Origin: Ktedonobacteria bacterium brp13
Lineage (GTDB): Bacteria; Chloroflexota; Ktedonobacteria; Ktedonobacterales; Ktedonobacteraceae
NCBI GenBank assembly: GCA_015099395.1
Contig: AP024096.1
Location: 6,055,485-6,119,484, forward strand
Length of the DNA: 64,000 bases
Reading direction: 5' to 3'
Shown here piece by piece: positions 18,800 to 26,320 of the stretch. The notes beneath the pieces were generated by a model that saw only the letters and a list, made by a program, of their open reading frames with translations, was not told the origin of the DNA and did no database searches. A program made the translations under genes and the position numbers. Each line of letters begins with the position of its first letter. Position 1 is the first letter of the stretch.

Positions 18800-19186
18800 A
18801 TGGCAAAATTAAAAGAAAAAAAGCCTCTCCACCTTGCCAATAAAATGAATATTAAGAAGGGCGACACCGTCGTCATTCTTACTGGCAAGGATAGGACGAA
18901 GGTAGGGACTGTATCGCGGGCACTCCCACAGACTGGCAAGGTTATTATCGAAGGCCTGAACATCGTAAAAAAGCATGTAAAACCGCAGGGTCAGACACGG
19001 CAGGGTGGCGTTATCGAAAAAGCGATGCCACTGAATGTCTCGAACGTGATGCTGAAATGCACCGAATGTGGGGAGGCGACCCGCGTCAGCCGCGAGCGTC
19101 GTGTCGTTGGCGCTGACCAGAAGGAACATTCTGTGCGTGTATGTAAGAAGTGCCATAAAGTGATTGAAGACCGGACGAGGAGTTAA
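18800..19186 (+). CDS. rplX: 50S ribosomal protein L24, zinc-ribbon form
   Basis: L24 (128 aa) initiates 50S assembly near the tunnel exit. The KOW core is MNIKKGDTVVILTGKDRTKVG, followed by EGLNIVKKHVKPQG. The C-terminus holds a four-Cys ribbon C87-x2-C90 and C115-x2-C118 (CTECGEATRVS, RVCKKCHKVI), the Cys-containing variant seen in some phyla. The start ATG (MAKLKEKKPLHLANK) follows GGGGAAGAAG. An extra N-terminal segment of about 15 residues precedes the KOW core. Confidence 0.96.
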   Translation: MAKLKEKKPLHLANKMNIKKGDTVVILTGKDRTKVGTVSRALPQTGKVIIEGLNIVKKHVKPQGQTRQGGVIEKAMPLNVSNVMLKCTECGEATRVSRERRVVGADQKEHSVRVCKKCHKVIEDRTRS

Positions 19187-19191
19187 GATTT

Positions 19192-19740
19192 ATGGCAGTT
19201 GCATCCATTTTAAAAGAGAAGTACCGTCAGGACGTTGTGCCCGGTCTGCAAAAAGAGTTTTCTTATGGAAACGCTATGCAGGTTCCGACCATCAACAAAG
19301 TCGTCGTCAACATTGGTATGGGCGAAGTCATCCAGAACGCAAAAGCGATGGATGCCGCAGTGGCCGACCTGGCTGCTATCACCGGACAGCGCCCGGTGGT
19401 GACCCGTGCCAAACGCTCAGTCGCCGCATTCAAACTGCGTGAAGGTATGCAGATTGGTTGTATGGTTACGCTGCGTGGCGCTCGCATGTACTACTTCCTT
19501 GATAAATTATTGAACGTGGCTCTGCCTCGTATTCGTGACTTCCAGGGTGTCAGTCCTGATGCTTTCGATGGTCGCGGAAACTATACGCTGGGCCTACGTG
19601 AACAACTGGTCTTTCCTGAGATCGACTATGATAAAGTCGACAAGCTGCGTGGTATGGAGATCACCATCGTGACCACCGCCACCACCGATCAGGAAGGTCG
19701 ACGGCTGCTCGCTTTACTGGGCATGCCCTTTAAGAAGTAA
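19192..19740 (+). CDS. rplE: 50S ribosomal protein L5
   Basis: L5 (182 aa) binds 5S rRNA in the central protuberance. Landmarks are MQVPTINKVVVNIGMGE, ITGQRPVVTRAKRSVAAFKLREG, VTLRGARMYYFLDKL, LPRIRDFQGVS, FDGRGNYTLGLREQLVFPEI and the C-terminal LLALLGMPFKK. The start ATG follows GAGGAGTTAAGATTT. Length is normal for the family. Confidence 0.97.
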   Translation: MAVASILKEKYRQDVVPGLQKEFSYGNAMQVPTINKVVVNIGMGEVIQNAKAMDAAVADLAAITGQRPVVTRAKRSVAAFKLREGMQIGCMVTLRGARMYYFLDKLLNVALPRIRDFQGVSPDAFDGRGNYTLGLREQLVFPEIDYDKVDKLRGMEITIVTTATTDQEGRRLLALLGMPFKK

Positions 19741-19754
19741 CGCTGGAGGGCGAA

Positions 19755-19940
19755 ATGGCAAAAACATCAATGATTGTGAAGTCACAGCGCAAGCCCCGTT
19801 TTAAAGTGCAGCAGCATAATCGTTGCAGCATTTGTGGCCGACCGCGTGCATATATGCGTAAATTCGGTCTCTGCCGTATCTGCTTCCGCGAGCGTGCGTT
19901 GCGTGGCGAGCTGCCCGGTGTAACAAAATCGAGCTGGTAG
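19755..19940 (+). CDS. rpsN: 30S ribosomal protein S14, short zinc-binding type
   Basis: This is the 61-residue Zn-dependent S14 found in Gram-positive and Chloroflexota-type genomes rather than the ~100-aa form. The zinc ligands are CSIC and CRIC in NRCSICGRPRAYMRKFGL and LCRICFRERAL, and the C-terminus is GELPGVTKSSW. The start ATG is behind CGCTGGAGGGCGAA. It sits between rplE and rpsH as usual. Confidence 0.97.
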   Translation: MAKTSMIVKSQRKPRFKVQQHNRCSICGRPRAYMRKFGLCRICFRERALRGELPGVTKSSW

Positions 19941-20005
19941 AATCGCGATTGAGCATGTAGTAAGAAAGTAGTAGACTTTAACTGCTACGTGATAGAGGAG
20001 CTTCC

Positions 20006-20401
20006 ATGAATATGACCGATCCCATTGCGGATATGCTTACACGCATCCGTAATGCGGCGACAGCGCGCCATACGCGCGTTCTGATCCCAGCCTCGAAAAT
20101 GAAGCTGAGTCTTGCGCGAGTCCTTAAAGAAGAAGGCTATGTCAAAGATATCGAGATCCTGAAGGACAACCCCCAGGGTACTCTCCGTCTGACATTGAGC
20201 TACGCAGACAAGAAGCCAGTTGTGACGCAGTTGAAGCGTGTCAGCAAGCCGGGCCTGCGTGTTTACACGAAGAAGACCAACATTCCCCGCGTGCGCGGCG
20301 GCCTGGGTGTCACGATTCTGTCAACCCCACAGGGTATCATGACTGGTTCAAAGGCATATCATCAGGGTCTGGGCGGCGAAGTCATCTGTTACGTTTGGTA
20401 A
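20006..20401 (+). CDS. rpsH: 30S ribosomal protein S8
   Basis: S8 (131 aa) binds the central domain of 16S rRNA and in E. coli represses the spc operon. The protein starts MNMTDPIADMLTRIRNA behind TAGAGGAGCTTCC. ATG 20012 (two codons later) is also possible. Core motifs are IPASKMKLSLARVLKEEGY, KRVSKPGLRVYTK and VRGGLGVTILSTPQGIMT, ending GGEVICYVW. Confidence 0.97.
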   Translation: MNMTDPIADMLTRIRNAATARHTRVLIPASKMKLSLARVLKEEGYVKDIEILKDNPQGTLRLTLSYADKKPVVTQLKRVSKPGLRVYTKKTNIPRVRGGLGVTILSTPQGIMTGSKAYHQGLGGEVICYVW

Positions 20402-20414
20402 AGGGAGGTAAACA

Positions 20415-20990
20415 ATGTCTCGTATTGGACGTTCTCCAATCGTTGTCCCGCCAAAAGTACAGGTGAACTGGACCGAGGACAACACTGTGACAGTCAAAGG
20501 CCCGAAGGGTGAGCTGTCACAGAAAATTCATCCTGATCTGACCTTGAGCCTGGAAAATGGGACCCTGTCCGTGACCCGTCCAGACGACAATCGTGAGCAT
20601 CGCTCAGTGCATGGTCTGTACCGCTCATTGGTCAACAACATGGTTGTTGGTGTCACCACAGGCTTTACCAAGTCTCTGGAGATCCACGGCGTTGGTTATC
20701 GTGCCAACAAAGTTGGGAACAATCTGGTTGTGATCGTCGGTTTCTCGCATCCCATCGAGGTTCAGCCCCCCGAGGGCATTACCTTGAGCGTTGATGGTGT
20801 TGACGCTGCAACCAAGGCAACCAAAGTCAGTGTCAGCGGCATCGATAAGCAGCTGGTAGGTGCGGTCGCCGCTAATATCCGCAGCCTTCGTAAGCCAGAG
20901 CCTTACAAAGGCAAAGGTATCCGTTATGCGGGCGAGAAGGTTCGCCGCAAAGCTGGTAAAGCTGGTAAAGTCGGCAGTAAGAAAAAGTAA
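20415..20990 (+). CDS. rplF: 50S ribosomal protein L6
   Basis: L6 (191 aa) sits near the sarcin-ricin loop. The start MSRIGRSPIVVPPKVQV follows AAAGGGAGGTAAACA. Two related domains are visible, and the motif EPYKGKGIRYAGEKVRRKAGKAGK closes the second (EPYKGKGIRYAGE). A short basic tail (GKAGKVGSKKK) extends beyond the usual end. It is the last gene before an unusual 441-nt gap. Confidence 0.97.
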   Translation: MSRIGRSPIVVPPKVQVNWTEDNTVTVKGPKGELSQKIHPDLTLSLENGTLSVTRPDDNREHRSVHGLYRSLVNNMVVGVTTGFTKSLEIHGVGYRANKVGNNLVVIVGFSHPIEVQPPEGITLSVDGVDAATKATKVSVSGIDKQLVGAVAANIRSLRKPEPYKGKGIRYAGEKVRRKAGKAGKVGSKKK

Positions 20991-21431
20991 AGAGTGCGGA
21001 CGCGAGCAATCGCGTCCCTTCTGTGCGTTCACTTACCAATACCTTCACCCATACCTGATTGCCCGGATGTATTCGACCTGGATGCTGGCTTCTGTGCTGA
21101 TTGTGTGGAGAAAAACCTCGCAGCAACCATCCGGCTATGGTACTATGATACATGTTCACTCCATGAGTACTCCAGAAATGGTATTATAGAGTGGGATTAT
21201 CAAGCTGTTGCGTAGAGACACACAACGTGTCTCTCTCTGTACCAGCAGACTGTATCATTCAGAACTGTCAGTATCCAGAACAGAACAGGACGTCGATAGA
21301 GAGCATAGTCAAGAGGCCGACGTAGTGCCGACCACGTCGCTCGATATCTCTCTGATGACGTGCAAGCGAAGAAAGGGGAATTGCGAAAGAGCACCCGAGC
21401 AGAGCTTGGAGAGAGCTTTCGTAATGAAACT
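20991..21431 (+). other. 441-nt gene-free rplF-rplR spacer with hairpins
   Basis: Just after rplF, GGACGCGA pairs with TCGCGTCC around a GCAA tetraloop (20998-21017). Further on, AGAGACAC pairs with GTGTCTCT (21214-21234). A TATGAT box is at 21144-21149 with no good -35. No ORF with a ribosome binding site is seen. In most bacteria rplF and rplR are nearly adjacent, so the length itself is unusual. Confidence 0.5.
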
Positions 21432-21989
21432 ATGATTAAAAGATTTGAAGCCAATAAGGCGCGGCTGCGGCGGCACCAGCGTATACGACGCCATCTCGAA
21501 GGTACATCGTCACGTCCACGCCTGAACGTGTTCCGCAGTGGACAGCATATCTATGCACAGGTCATCGATGATACCACCGGTCGTACGTTAGTATCCGCCT
21601 CATCATTAGATGAGAGCCTGCACAATTTTGTGGCACCTGTTGCCGAGCAGTCTACCTCCCAGCCTGCCGAGAGTCAGGAACGCGAGCCAGTCTTAGTTGC
21701 CGCTGAAGAGCCCGTAGAGGCGACCGGCAAAAAAGCGAAAGCCGCGAAGCAGCCTCGTACTGCACAGCCTGCCGCAGAAAAGAAGGTCAGAAAATCTCCT
21801 GTTGAGCAGCTCGCTGGCATCTCCAATAACCGTAAAGTTGCGCTGGCACGCGAAGTGGGCAAACTGGTAGCCCAGCGCGCTAAAGAGCAAGGTGTAAGCC
21901 AGGTAGTCTTTGATCGTGGTGGCTATGCCTATCATGGTCGAGTCGCCGCCCTTGCAGAAGGCGCACGTGAAGTCGGCCTGAGTTTCTAG
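21432..21989 (+). CDS. rplR: 50S ribosomal protein L18 with a ~70-residue internal insertion
   Basis: L18 (185 aa against about 120) binds 5S rRNA. I chose ATG 21432 (MIKRFEANKARLRRHQRIRR) because it matches family N-termini. A GTG at 21360 keeps the frame but adds non-conserved residues, and neither start has an ideally placed binding site. The core is split. RPRLNVFRSGQHIYAQVIDD and LVSASSLDE come first, then a Gln/Glu/Ala/Lys-rich stretch at about 62-133 (QSTSQPAESQEREP, EATGKKAKAAKQ). After it come KVALAREVGKLVAQRAKEQG and VVFDRGGYAYHGRV. The frame is unbroken through the insertion. Confidence 0.94.
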   Translation: MIKRFEANKARLRRHQRIRRHLEGTSSRPRLNVFRSGQHIYAQVIDDTTGRTLVSASSLDESLHNFVAPVAEQSTSQPAESQEREPVLVAAEEPVEATGKKAKAAKQPRTAQPAAEKKVRKSPVEQLAGISNNRKVALAREVGKLVAQRAKEQGVSQVVFDRGGYAYHGRVAALAEGAREVGLSF

Positions 21990-22005
21990 GTCCACGAAGC
22001 AAGCT

Positions 22006-22034
22006 TCCATGTGTGGTGAAAAAACCTGCATGGA
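22006..22034 (+). other. Hairpin upstream of rpsE
   Basis: TCCATG (22006-22011) pairs with CATGGA (22029-22034), and GGT/ACC pairs inside around GAAAAA. It lies in the 69-nt rplR-rpsE spacer, ahead of the RBS AGAGGAGTAAG. Confidence 0.4.
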
Positions 22035-22058
22035 CGTAGAGGAGTAAGACAGAAAAAA

Positions 22059-22781
22059 ATGGCAAGAATAGATGCTTCAAAACTAAACCTGGAAGAGACA
22101 GTGGTGCAGGTGAGCCGCGTCTCGAAGGTGGTTAAAGGCGGCCGACGCTTTAGTATTCGTGCTCTGGTTGTGGTCGGTGATCGCAACGGACACGTTGGTT
22201 ATGGTTTCGGTAAGGCTAGCGAGTATACAGAAGCGATCCGTAAAGGTGTTGAGGACGCGAAGAAGAACCTGATTCAGATTCCTCTCTCGGGCACTACCAT
22301 CCCGTTCTCCGTCACAACCAACTTTGGTGCTTCTGAAGTGATGCTGAAGCCTGCTGCTCCTGGTACCGGCGTTATCGCGGGTGGAGCTGTGCGCGCCGTT
22401 ATGGAATCCGCTGGTGTGCGTGATATCCTGACAAAGACCCTGGGTAGCACCAACAAAGCCAACACCGTGCAAGCAACGGTGATGTGCCTGCGTGAGCTGC
22501 GTTCTCCCGAGTCGGAGGCCGCTCGTCGTGGCAAGACAGTTGCAGAGCTTCTGGGTAAGAAGCGTGCTGCGCAGTTAGTGGCCGCTAATGTCGCCGCTGC
22601 TGAGCAGGCTGCCGCTGCCCGTGCTGCTCGTGAGGAAGAGATTCGCGAGAGTCGTGCACTGTCCGGTCGTGGAGATCGCCGTGGTGGCGGCGACCGTCGT
22701 GGTGGTGGTGGCGACCGCGGTGGTGATCGTCGTGGTGGTGGCGACCGCGGTGGTGATCGCGGTGGCGATCGCCGTCGCTAG
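22059..22781 (+). CDS. rpsE: 30S ribosomal protein S5 with an RGG-repeat tail
   Basis: S5 (240 aa against about 167) lies at the mRNA entry pore and affects decoding accuracy and helicase activity. Core motifs are VVQVSRVSKVVKGGRRFSIRA, VVGDRNGHVGYGFGKASE and KPAAPGTGVIAGGAVRAVME. After TVAELLGKKRA comes an Ala/Glu/Arg helix-like stretch, then from about residue 203 a tail built of DRRGG, DRGG and GGGD units ending DRRR. S3 in the same operon carries a related Arg/Gly tail. The start ATG follows AGAGGAGTAAGACAGAAAAA. Confidence 0.96.
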   Translation: MARIDASKLNLEETVVQVSRVSKVVKGGRRFSIRALVVVGDRNGHVGYGFGKASEYTEAIRKGVEDAKKNLIQIPLSGTTIPFSVTTNFGASEVMLKPAAPGTGVIAGGAVRAVMESAGVRDILTKTLGSTNKANTVQATVMCLRELRSPESEAARRGKTVAELLGKKRAAQLVAANVAAAEQAAAARAAREEEIRESRALSGRGDRRGGGDRRGGGGDRGGDRRGGGDRGGDRGGDRRR

Positions 22782-22794
22782 GAGTTAAAATAAC

Positions 22795-22989
22795 ATGGCA
22801 AAATTGCGCATTAAATGGGTACGGAGCTCGATCGGCTACCCAAAAGACCAGAAAGCAACGATCAAGGCTCTCGGCTTTCATAAGCTCCAGAACACTGTTG
22901 AGCACGAGGATCAGCCCGCCATTCGTGGTATGATCCGTAAGGTGAGCCACCTGGTTCAAGTAGAGGAGATTATCAGTGAAGCTCTCTGA
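22795..22989 (+). CDS. rpmD: 50S ribosomal protein L30
   Basis: L30 (64 aa) starts MAKLRIKWVRSSIGYPKDQK behind GGAGTTAAAATAAC. The motif KALGFHKLQNTVEHEDQPAIRGM is the family core (ALGFHKLQNTVEHED). Length is normal. Its last 14 nt overlap the start of rplO. Confidence 0.96.
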   Translation: MAKLRIKWVRSSIGYPKDQKATIKALGFHKLQNTVEHEDQPAIRGMIRKVSHLVQVEEIISEAL

Positions 22990-23521
22990 TTTGCAACCCG
23001 CTGCCGGATCCCACAAGGCCGAGCGTCGTGTCGGACGTGGTCATGGCTCCGGTCGTGGTAAGACTGCCGGACGTGGCACCAAGGGCCAGAAGGCTCGTAC
23101 TGGTGGGCATGTCAACCGTTCATTCAACGGTGGTCAGACTCGTCTTAACAAGCGTTTACCTTTTGTCCGTGGTCAGGGCAATGGCACGAGCGCTTTCCGT
23201 GACGACTATACTATTATTAACATTGTAGACCTTGAGCTGTTTGAGGCTGGTACTCAGGTCCATCCAAAGGATCTGGTTACTGCGGGTCTGATGACCGCAG
23301 CCGAAGGCGCTGGTTTGGTCAAAATTCTCGGTGATGGCGAACTGGATCACGCTGTGACGGTGCATGCGCACAAATTCTCAGCGACCGCGAAAGCGAAGAT
23401 CGAAGCCGCCGGTGGGAGTGTAGAGCTCATCCCGGTACGAGTCTACGAGAAAACCAAACGTAGTAAAGACAACAATACACAATATTCAGACGCTGCCGCT
23501 AAAGCTGCGCCACAGCAATAA
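22976..23521 (+). CDS. rplO: 50S ribosomal protein L15
   Basis: L15 (181 aa against about 145) is a late-assembly 50S protein. It starts at GTG 22976 inside the end of rpmD behind AGAGGAGATTATCA (MKLSDLQPAAGSHKAERRVG). The Gly/Arg-rich N-terminal segment is GRGHGSGRGKTAGRGTKGQ, then GGQTRLNKRLPFVRG. The globular domain covers DLVTAGLM and AHKFSATAKAKIEAAGG. About 25 hydrophilic residues after VRVYEKTKRS form an extra tail. Confidence 0.96.
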   Translation: MKLSDLQPAAGSHKAERRVGRGHGSGRGKTAGRGTKGQKARTGGHVNRSFNGGQTRLNKRLPFVRGQGNGTSAFRDDYTIINIVDLELFEAGTQVHPKDLVTAGLMTAAEGAGLVKILGDGELDHAVTVHAHKFSATAKAKIEAAGGSVELIPVRVYEKTKRSKDNNTQYSDAAAKAAPQQ

Positions 23522-23676
23522 GACTATAGAATGCCAGGGTGGAAGGTTGTTGCTAGTCGAACTCTGTGAAATAGAGTGCGAAAAGTGCCAATTATCCCCT
23601 CTGGCAATCCGTCTTTCTCTGGGTGCCGCTAGTCGTAGGTTCCCTGTACTCGTGTACTACACAAAAGGAGGCTCCC

Positions 23677-25011
23677 ATGTGGGAAAAGCTGCGTAGCATC
23701 TGGACGGTGCCCGATGTTCGCAAGAAGATCCTCTTTACGCTGGGCATGCTATTCGTTTTTCGCATCCTCGCGCATATTAACGTTCCGCTGACAGCTGCTG
23801 AGCAGAAAAACCTTGCCAACCTCTTTAGTGGCAGCGGGAGCAATAGCGGCGTCGGCCAGTTACTTGGCTTGCTGGACGTTTTCTCTGGTGGATCTTTGCA
23901 GAGTTTCTCGATTGTTGCGTTCTCTGTTTATCCGTATATTACCGCCACCATTGTCATGCAGCTCTTGCAGCCGATCATTCCGGCATTGCAGAATCTGTCC
24001 ATGCAGGGTGAGTCCGGTCGGCTTAAGTTCAGCCAGATCACACGTATCATCGCTGTGCCTTTGGCCTTCTTACAGGCACTCGGTCAGTGTGCGTTATTCC
24101 AGCAGCAGGGTGTACTGACAAACTTCAGCCTCTTTAACCCCCAGTATGCGTTACAAACACTGGCGATCTTGATGTCACTGGTTACAGGCACAATGATCCT
24201 GGTCTGGTTAGGTGAACTGATTACAGAGAAGGGCATCGGTAACGGTATTTCGATTATCATTCTTGCCAATATTCTGAGTAACCTGCCAAACTATTCGCAT
24301 CAGATCTACGTTGCCGCCACAACGGGTGGTAGTTCCAGCATCGTCAGTATCGGAGCACTGCTCATCGTTGGTGTAATCGCTATCGTCGGTATCGTTTACA
24401 TTTATCTTGGACAGCGGCGTGTTCCGGTACAGTATCCGACGAAACGCAACGTTGGGCGCGGTATGCTCGTAGGTTCGGCTCAGACAACCTATATCCCGAT
24501 GCAGATCAATAGCGCGGGTATGATTCCTCTGATCTTTGCCTCTTCGATGCTGCTCTTCCCGACGGTCATCGTCAAGTACCTCACCAGTAGTAACACAACA
24601 TGGTTGAAGAACGGGGCGCTCTGGGTCTCCCAGTGGGTCATCAATACCAATACCTGGTGGTACTGGGTCATCGATTTCTTGCTGGTTGTCGCCTTCACCT
24701 ACTTCTATGCCTATGTGATGTGGCAGCAGCAGAACATCCCAGAGACCTTGCAGAAGCAAGGAGCGTTTATTCCAGGGTATCGTCCGGGTGAACCGACCAG
24801 TCGTTATCTGACGAATATTCTGAATCGTGTTACTCTAGCCGGTGCGCTCTTCCTGGGCGTGCTAACGATTCTACCGTTTCTTGTACAGACAGGTAGTAGT
24901 CAACCTATTAGCGCAGCTGCACTCTTGATTGCCGTCGGCGTCGTATTGGATACGATCCGACAGTTAGAGTCGCAGATGGTGATGCGTAATTATTCAGGTT
25001 TTCTGTCCTAG
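23677..25011 (+). CDS. secY: Protein translocase subunit SecY
   Basis: SecY (444 aa) is the channel of the Sec translocon with about ten TM helices. I chose ATG 23677 (MWEKLRSIWTVPDVRKKILF) because AAAAGGAGGCTCCC precedes it. An in-frame upstream start at 23623 lacks a binding site. Signatures are VYPYITATIVMQLLQPIIP (plug and TM2 region), EKGIGNGISIIILANI, the basic loop YPTKRNVGRG, and the cytosolic loop QKQGAFIPGYRPGEPTSRYL. A 155-nt spacer with a small hairpin (ACTCT/AGAGT) separates it from rplO. Confidence 0.97.
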   Translation: MWEKLRSIWTVPDVRKKILFTLGMLFVFRILAHINVPLTAAEQKNLANLFSGSGSNSGVGQLLGLLDVFSGGSLQSFSIVAFSVYPYITATIVMQLLQPIIPALQNLSMQGESGRLKFSQITRIIAVPLAFLQALGQCALFQQQGVLTNFSLFNPQYALQTLAILMSLVTGTMILVWLGELITEKGIGNGISIIILANILSNLPNYSHQIYVAATTGGSSSIVSIGALLIVGVIAIVGIVYIYLGQRRVPVQYPTKRNVGRGMLVGSAQTTYIPMQINSAGMIPLIFASSMLLFPTVIVKYLTSSNTTWLKNGALWVSQWVINTNTWWYWVIDFLLVVAFTYFYAYVMWQQQNIPETLQKQGAFIPGYRPGEPTSRYLTNILNRVTLAGALFLGVLTILPFLVQTGSSQPISAAALLIAVGVVLDTIRQLESQMVMRNYSGFLS

Positions 25012-25024
25012 TTAAGGGTTTTCC

Positions 25025-25094
25025 GTGAAGACTTCACTCGATTCCCTTGAACAAATCTCACGTTACCGGAGGGGTGCAAGGTAGCACTCCCTCC
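25025..25094 (+). other. adk leader hairpins
   Basis: GTGAA/TTCAC (25025-25037) is followed by a strong stem, GGAGGG-GTGC (25068-25077) paired with GCAC-CCCTCC (25084-25094) with one bulged T and a 6-nt loop. A GGAGG sequence is sequestered in the stem, but the likely adk RBS (TTGGAGGAAAATC) is downstream and free. Confidence 0.45.
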
Positions 25095-25115
25095 AGGAAA
25101 CATTGGAGGAAAATC

Positions 25116-25775
25116 GTGAACATAGTTCTATTCGGTGCTCAGGGGTCGGGGAAGGGTACACAGGCTGAAAAGCTTGTTGCTACTTTTCATTGTCACCACA
25201 TTTCAAGTGGTGATATATTCCGTGATGCATTTGAAGATGGTTCTGAGCTTGGGCGAGTTGCACATTCGTATATTGAGCGTGGAGAACTGGTTCCCGACGA
25301 TATAACGGTTGAAATGATGCTGCAGCGTATCACACAGCCGCATATCGCACGTGCTGGTTTTATCCTGGATGGCTTTCCACGAACGATAGCGCAAGCGAAG
25401 GCCTTGGACGAAGGTTTAGCAAAATTGGGTCGTGAGATCGATTGTAGCGTGTATTTTGATGTCCCACGTGCTGAATTGATCAAGCGGCTCTCAGGTCGTT
25501 ATATCTGTAAGGCTCATCAGCATGTCTATAACGTGCGTACAAAACCACCCAAAGTGGCAGGTATCTGCGATATGGATGGTAGTGAGCTCTACCAACGGAC
25601 GGATGATCAGGGTCCTGCCATTGAGAAACGTCTGGACATATTTTTTAGCGAGACGATTCAACTGCTTGACTACTATCGTGCACAAAACAAATTGTTGCAT
25701 GTCGATGGTAATCGTGACATAGATGAGGTCAGCGCGGACCTGATTGAAAGGTTGAAAAAGTATCTGTCTCGGTAA
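25116..25775 (+). CDS. adk: Adenylate kinase, long form with a Cys-x2-His zinc site
   Basis: Adenylate kinase (219 aa) converts AMP and ATP to two ADP. I chose GTG 25116 (MNIVLFGAQGSGKGTQ) behind CATTGGAGGAAAATC. The P-loop is GAQGSGKGT, the NMP-binding segment includes SSGDIFRD, and FILDGFPRT is diagnostic. The LID domain has putative zinc ligands C131-x2-H134 and C151-x2-D154 (ICKAHQ, ICDMDGSELYQR). Most zinc-type enzymes have C-x2-C in the first pair, so a His substitution is unusual. The usual downstream neighbour map is missing. Confidence 0.95.
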   Translation: MNIVLFGAQGSGKGTQAEKLVATFHCHHISSGDIFRDAFEDGSELGRVAHSYIERGELVPDDITVEMMLQRITQPHIARAGFILDGFPRTIAQAKALDEGLAKLGREIDCSVYFDVPRAELIKRLSGRYICKAHQHVYNVRTKPPKVAGICDMDGSELYQRTDDQGPAIEKRLDIFFSETIQLLDYYRAQNKLLHVDGNRDIDEVSADLIERLKKYLSR

Positions 25776-25800
25776 AGCAGGGTTGGGTTGAAGTGGCTAA

Positions 25801-25872
25801 GATCTTATTCCGAAAACCAACGCGACTGGCGTCGCTAGTGCTCTGCACACGCAAGTTTTCGGATAAGTAGTA
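25801..25872 (+). repeat. Three-way-junction repeat, copy 1
   Basis: This 72-nt element is repeated at 26750-26819. The closing stem pairs CTTAT-T-CCGAAAAC (25804-25817) with GTTTTCGGATAAG (25855-25867), with one bulged T. Inside are GCGAC/GTCGC (25822-25835, loop TGGC) and GTGC/GCAC (25838-25848, loop TCT). The first 41 nt and last 21 nt match copy 2 exactly, and only the second arm varies. It starts 25 nt after the adk stop. It could act as RNA or as a palindromic mobile repeat. Confidence 0.8.
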
Positions 25873-25883
25873 AAGTGAGACTG

Positions 25884-25920
25884 GGATGCCAGGAAAGGGC
25901 CGCTCCCTTTGCTGGCATCC
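25884..25920 (+). terminator. Strong hairpin after adk
   Basis: GGATGCCAG pairs with CTGGCATCC, a single G/G mismatch follows, and AAAGGG pairs with CCCTTT around CCGCT. This gives about 15 bp. There is no T-run, so the call as terminator is tentative. It could equally be a 3'-end stabiliser of the secY-adk transcript. Confidence 0.45.
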
Positions 25921-26252
25921 GCAGGTGTCGCTGCTTTCCAGGCAGGAGAGGGAGCTCTGGCTCGCTAGAGATTCTTCTGGCACTGGATGTCCGGGTAATG
26001 CAGCTGGTAACAGCTCGTGTTTCCCATGTGGGGAGGGGGATATCTGGGAGATCAGGGATGGAGCATGTAACCAGGAGAGGCACAGCGGTCCTCTCATAAA
26101 GAATGCAACTACGTATCACGGAAGTGTTAAGAAGCGGTGAAGACTACATACGGTATCCTATTTACATATACCACCCCTGACAAGGGATGGGTGGGAAGAG
26201 TGCCGCGTAGGCAGAGCCAGGCATGCAAAAGTCCCGCCAACCAGTTTCCCAC

Positions 26253-26281
26253 TCGACACTCAAGAGGAAGTATGCTATAAT
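26253..26281 (+). promoter_or_regulatory. infA promoter
   Basis: TCGACA (26253-26258), a 17-nt spacer, and TATAAT (26276-26281) preceded by TGC, giving an extended -10. This is one of the best sigma-70-type promoters in the window. It would start transcription about 165 nt upstream of infA. Confidence 0.7.
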
Positions 26282-26293
26282 CCGTAGTTGGTC

Positions 26294-26320
26294 GCAGCAG
26301 TAAATCTTGCTGCCCTTTTG
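26294..26320 (+). promoter_or_regulatory. Attenuator-like hairpin in the infA leader
   Basis: GCAGCA (26294-26299) pairs with TGCTGC (26308-26313), followed by CCTTTTGTACTTT. It sits a few bases downstream of the predicted start of transcription, so it resembles an intrinsic terminator that could attenuate infA. The stem is short, so readthrough is expected. Confidence 0.4.

Noticed and set aside
24208..24759. 183-aa frame antisense to secY
   Set aside because: It has polar shadow composition and no binding site. SecY on the other strand is certain.
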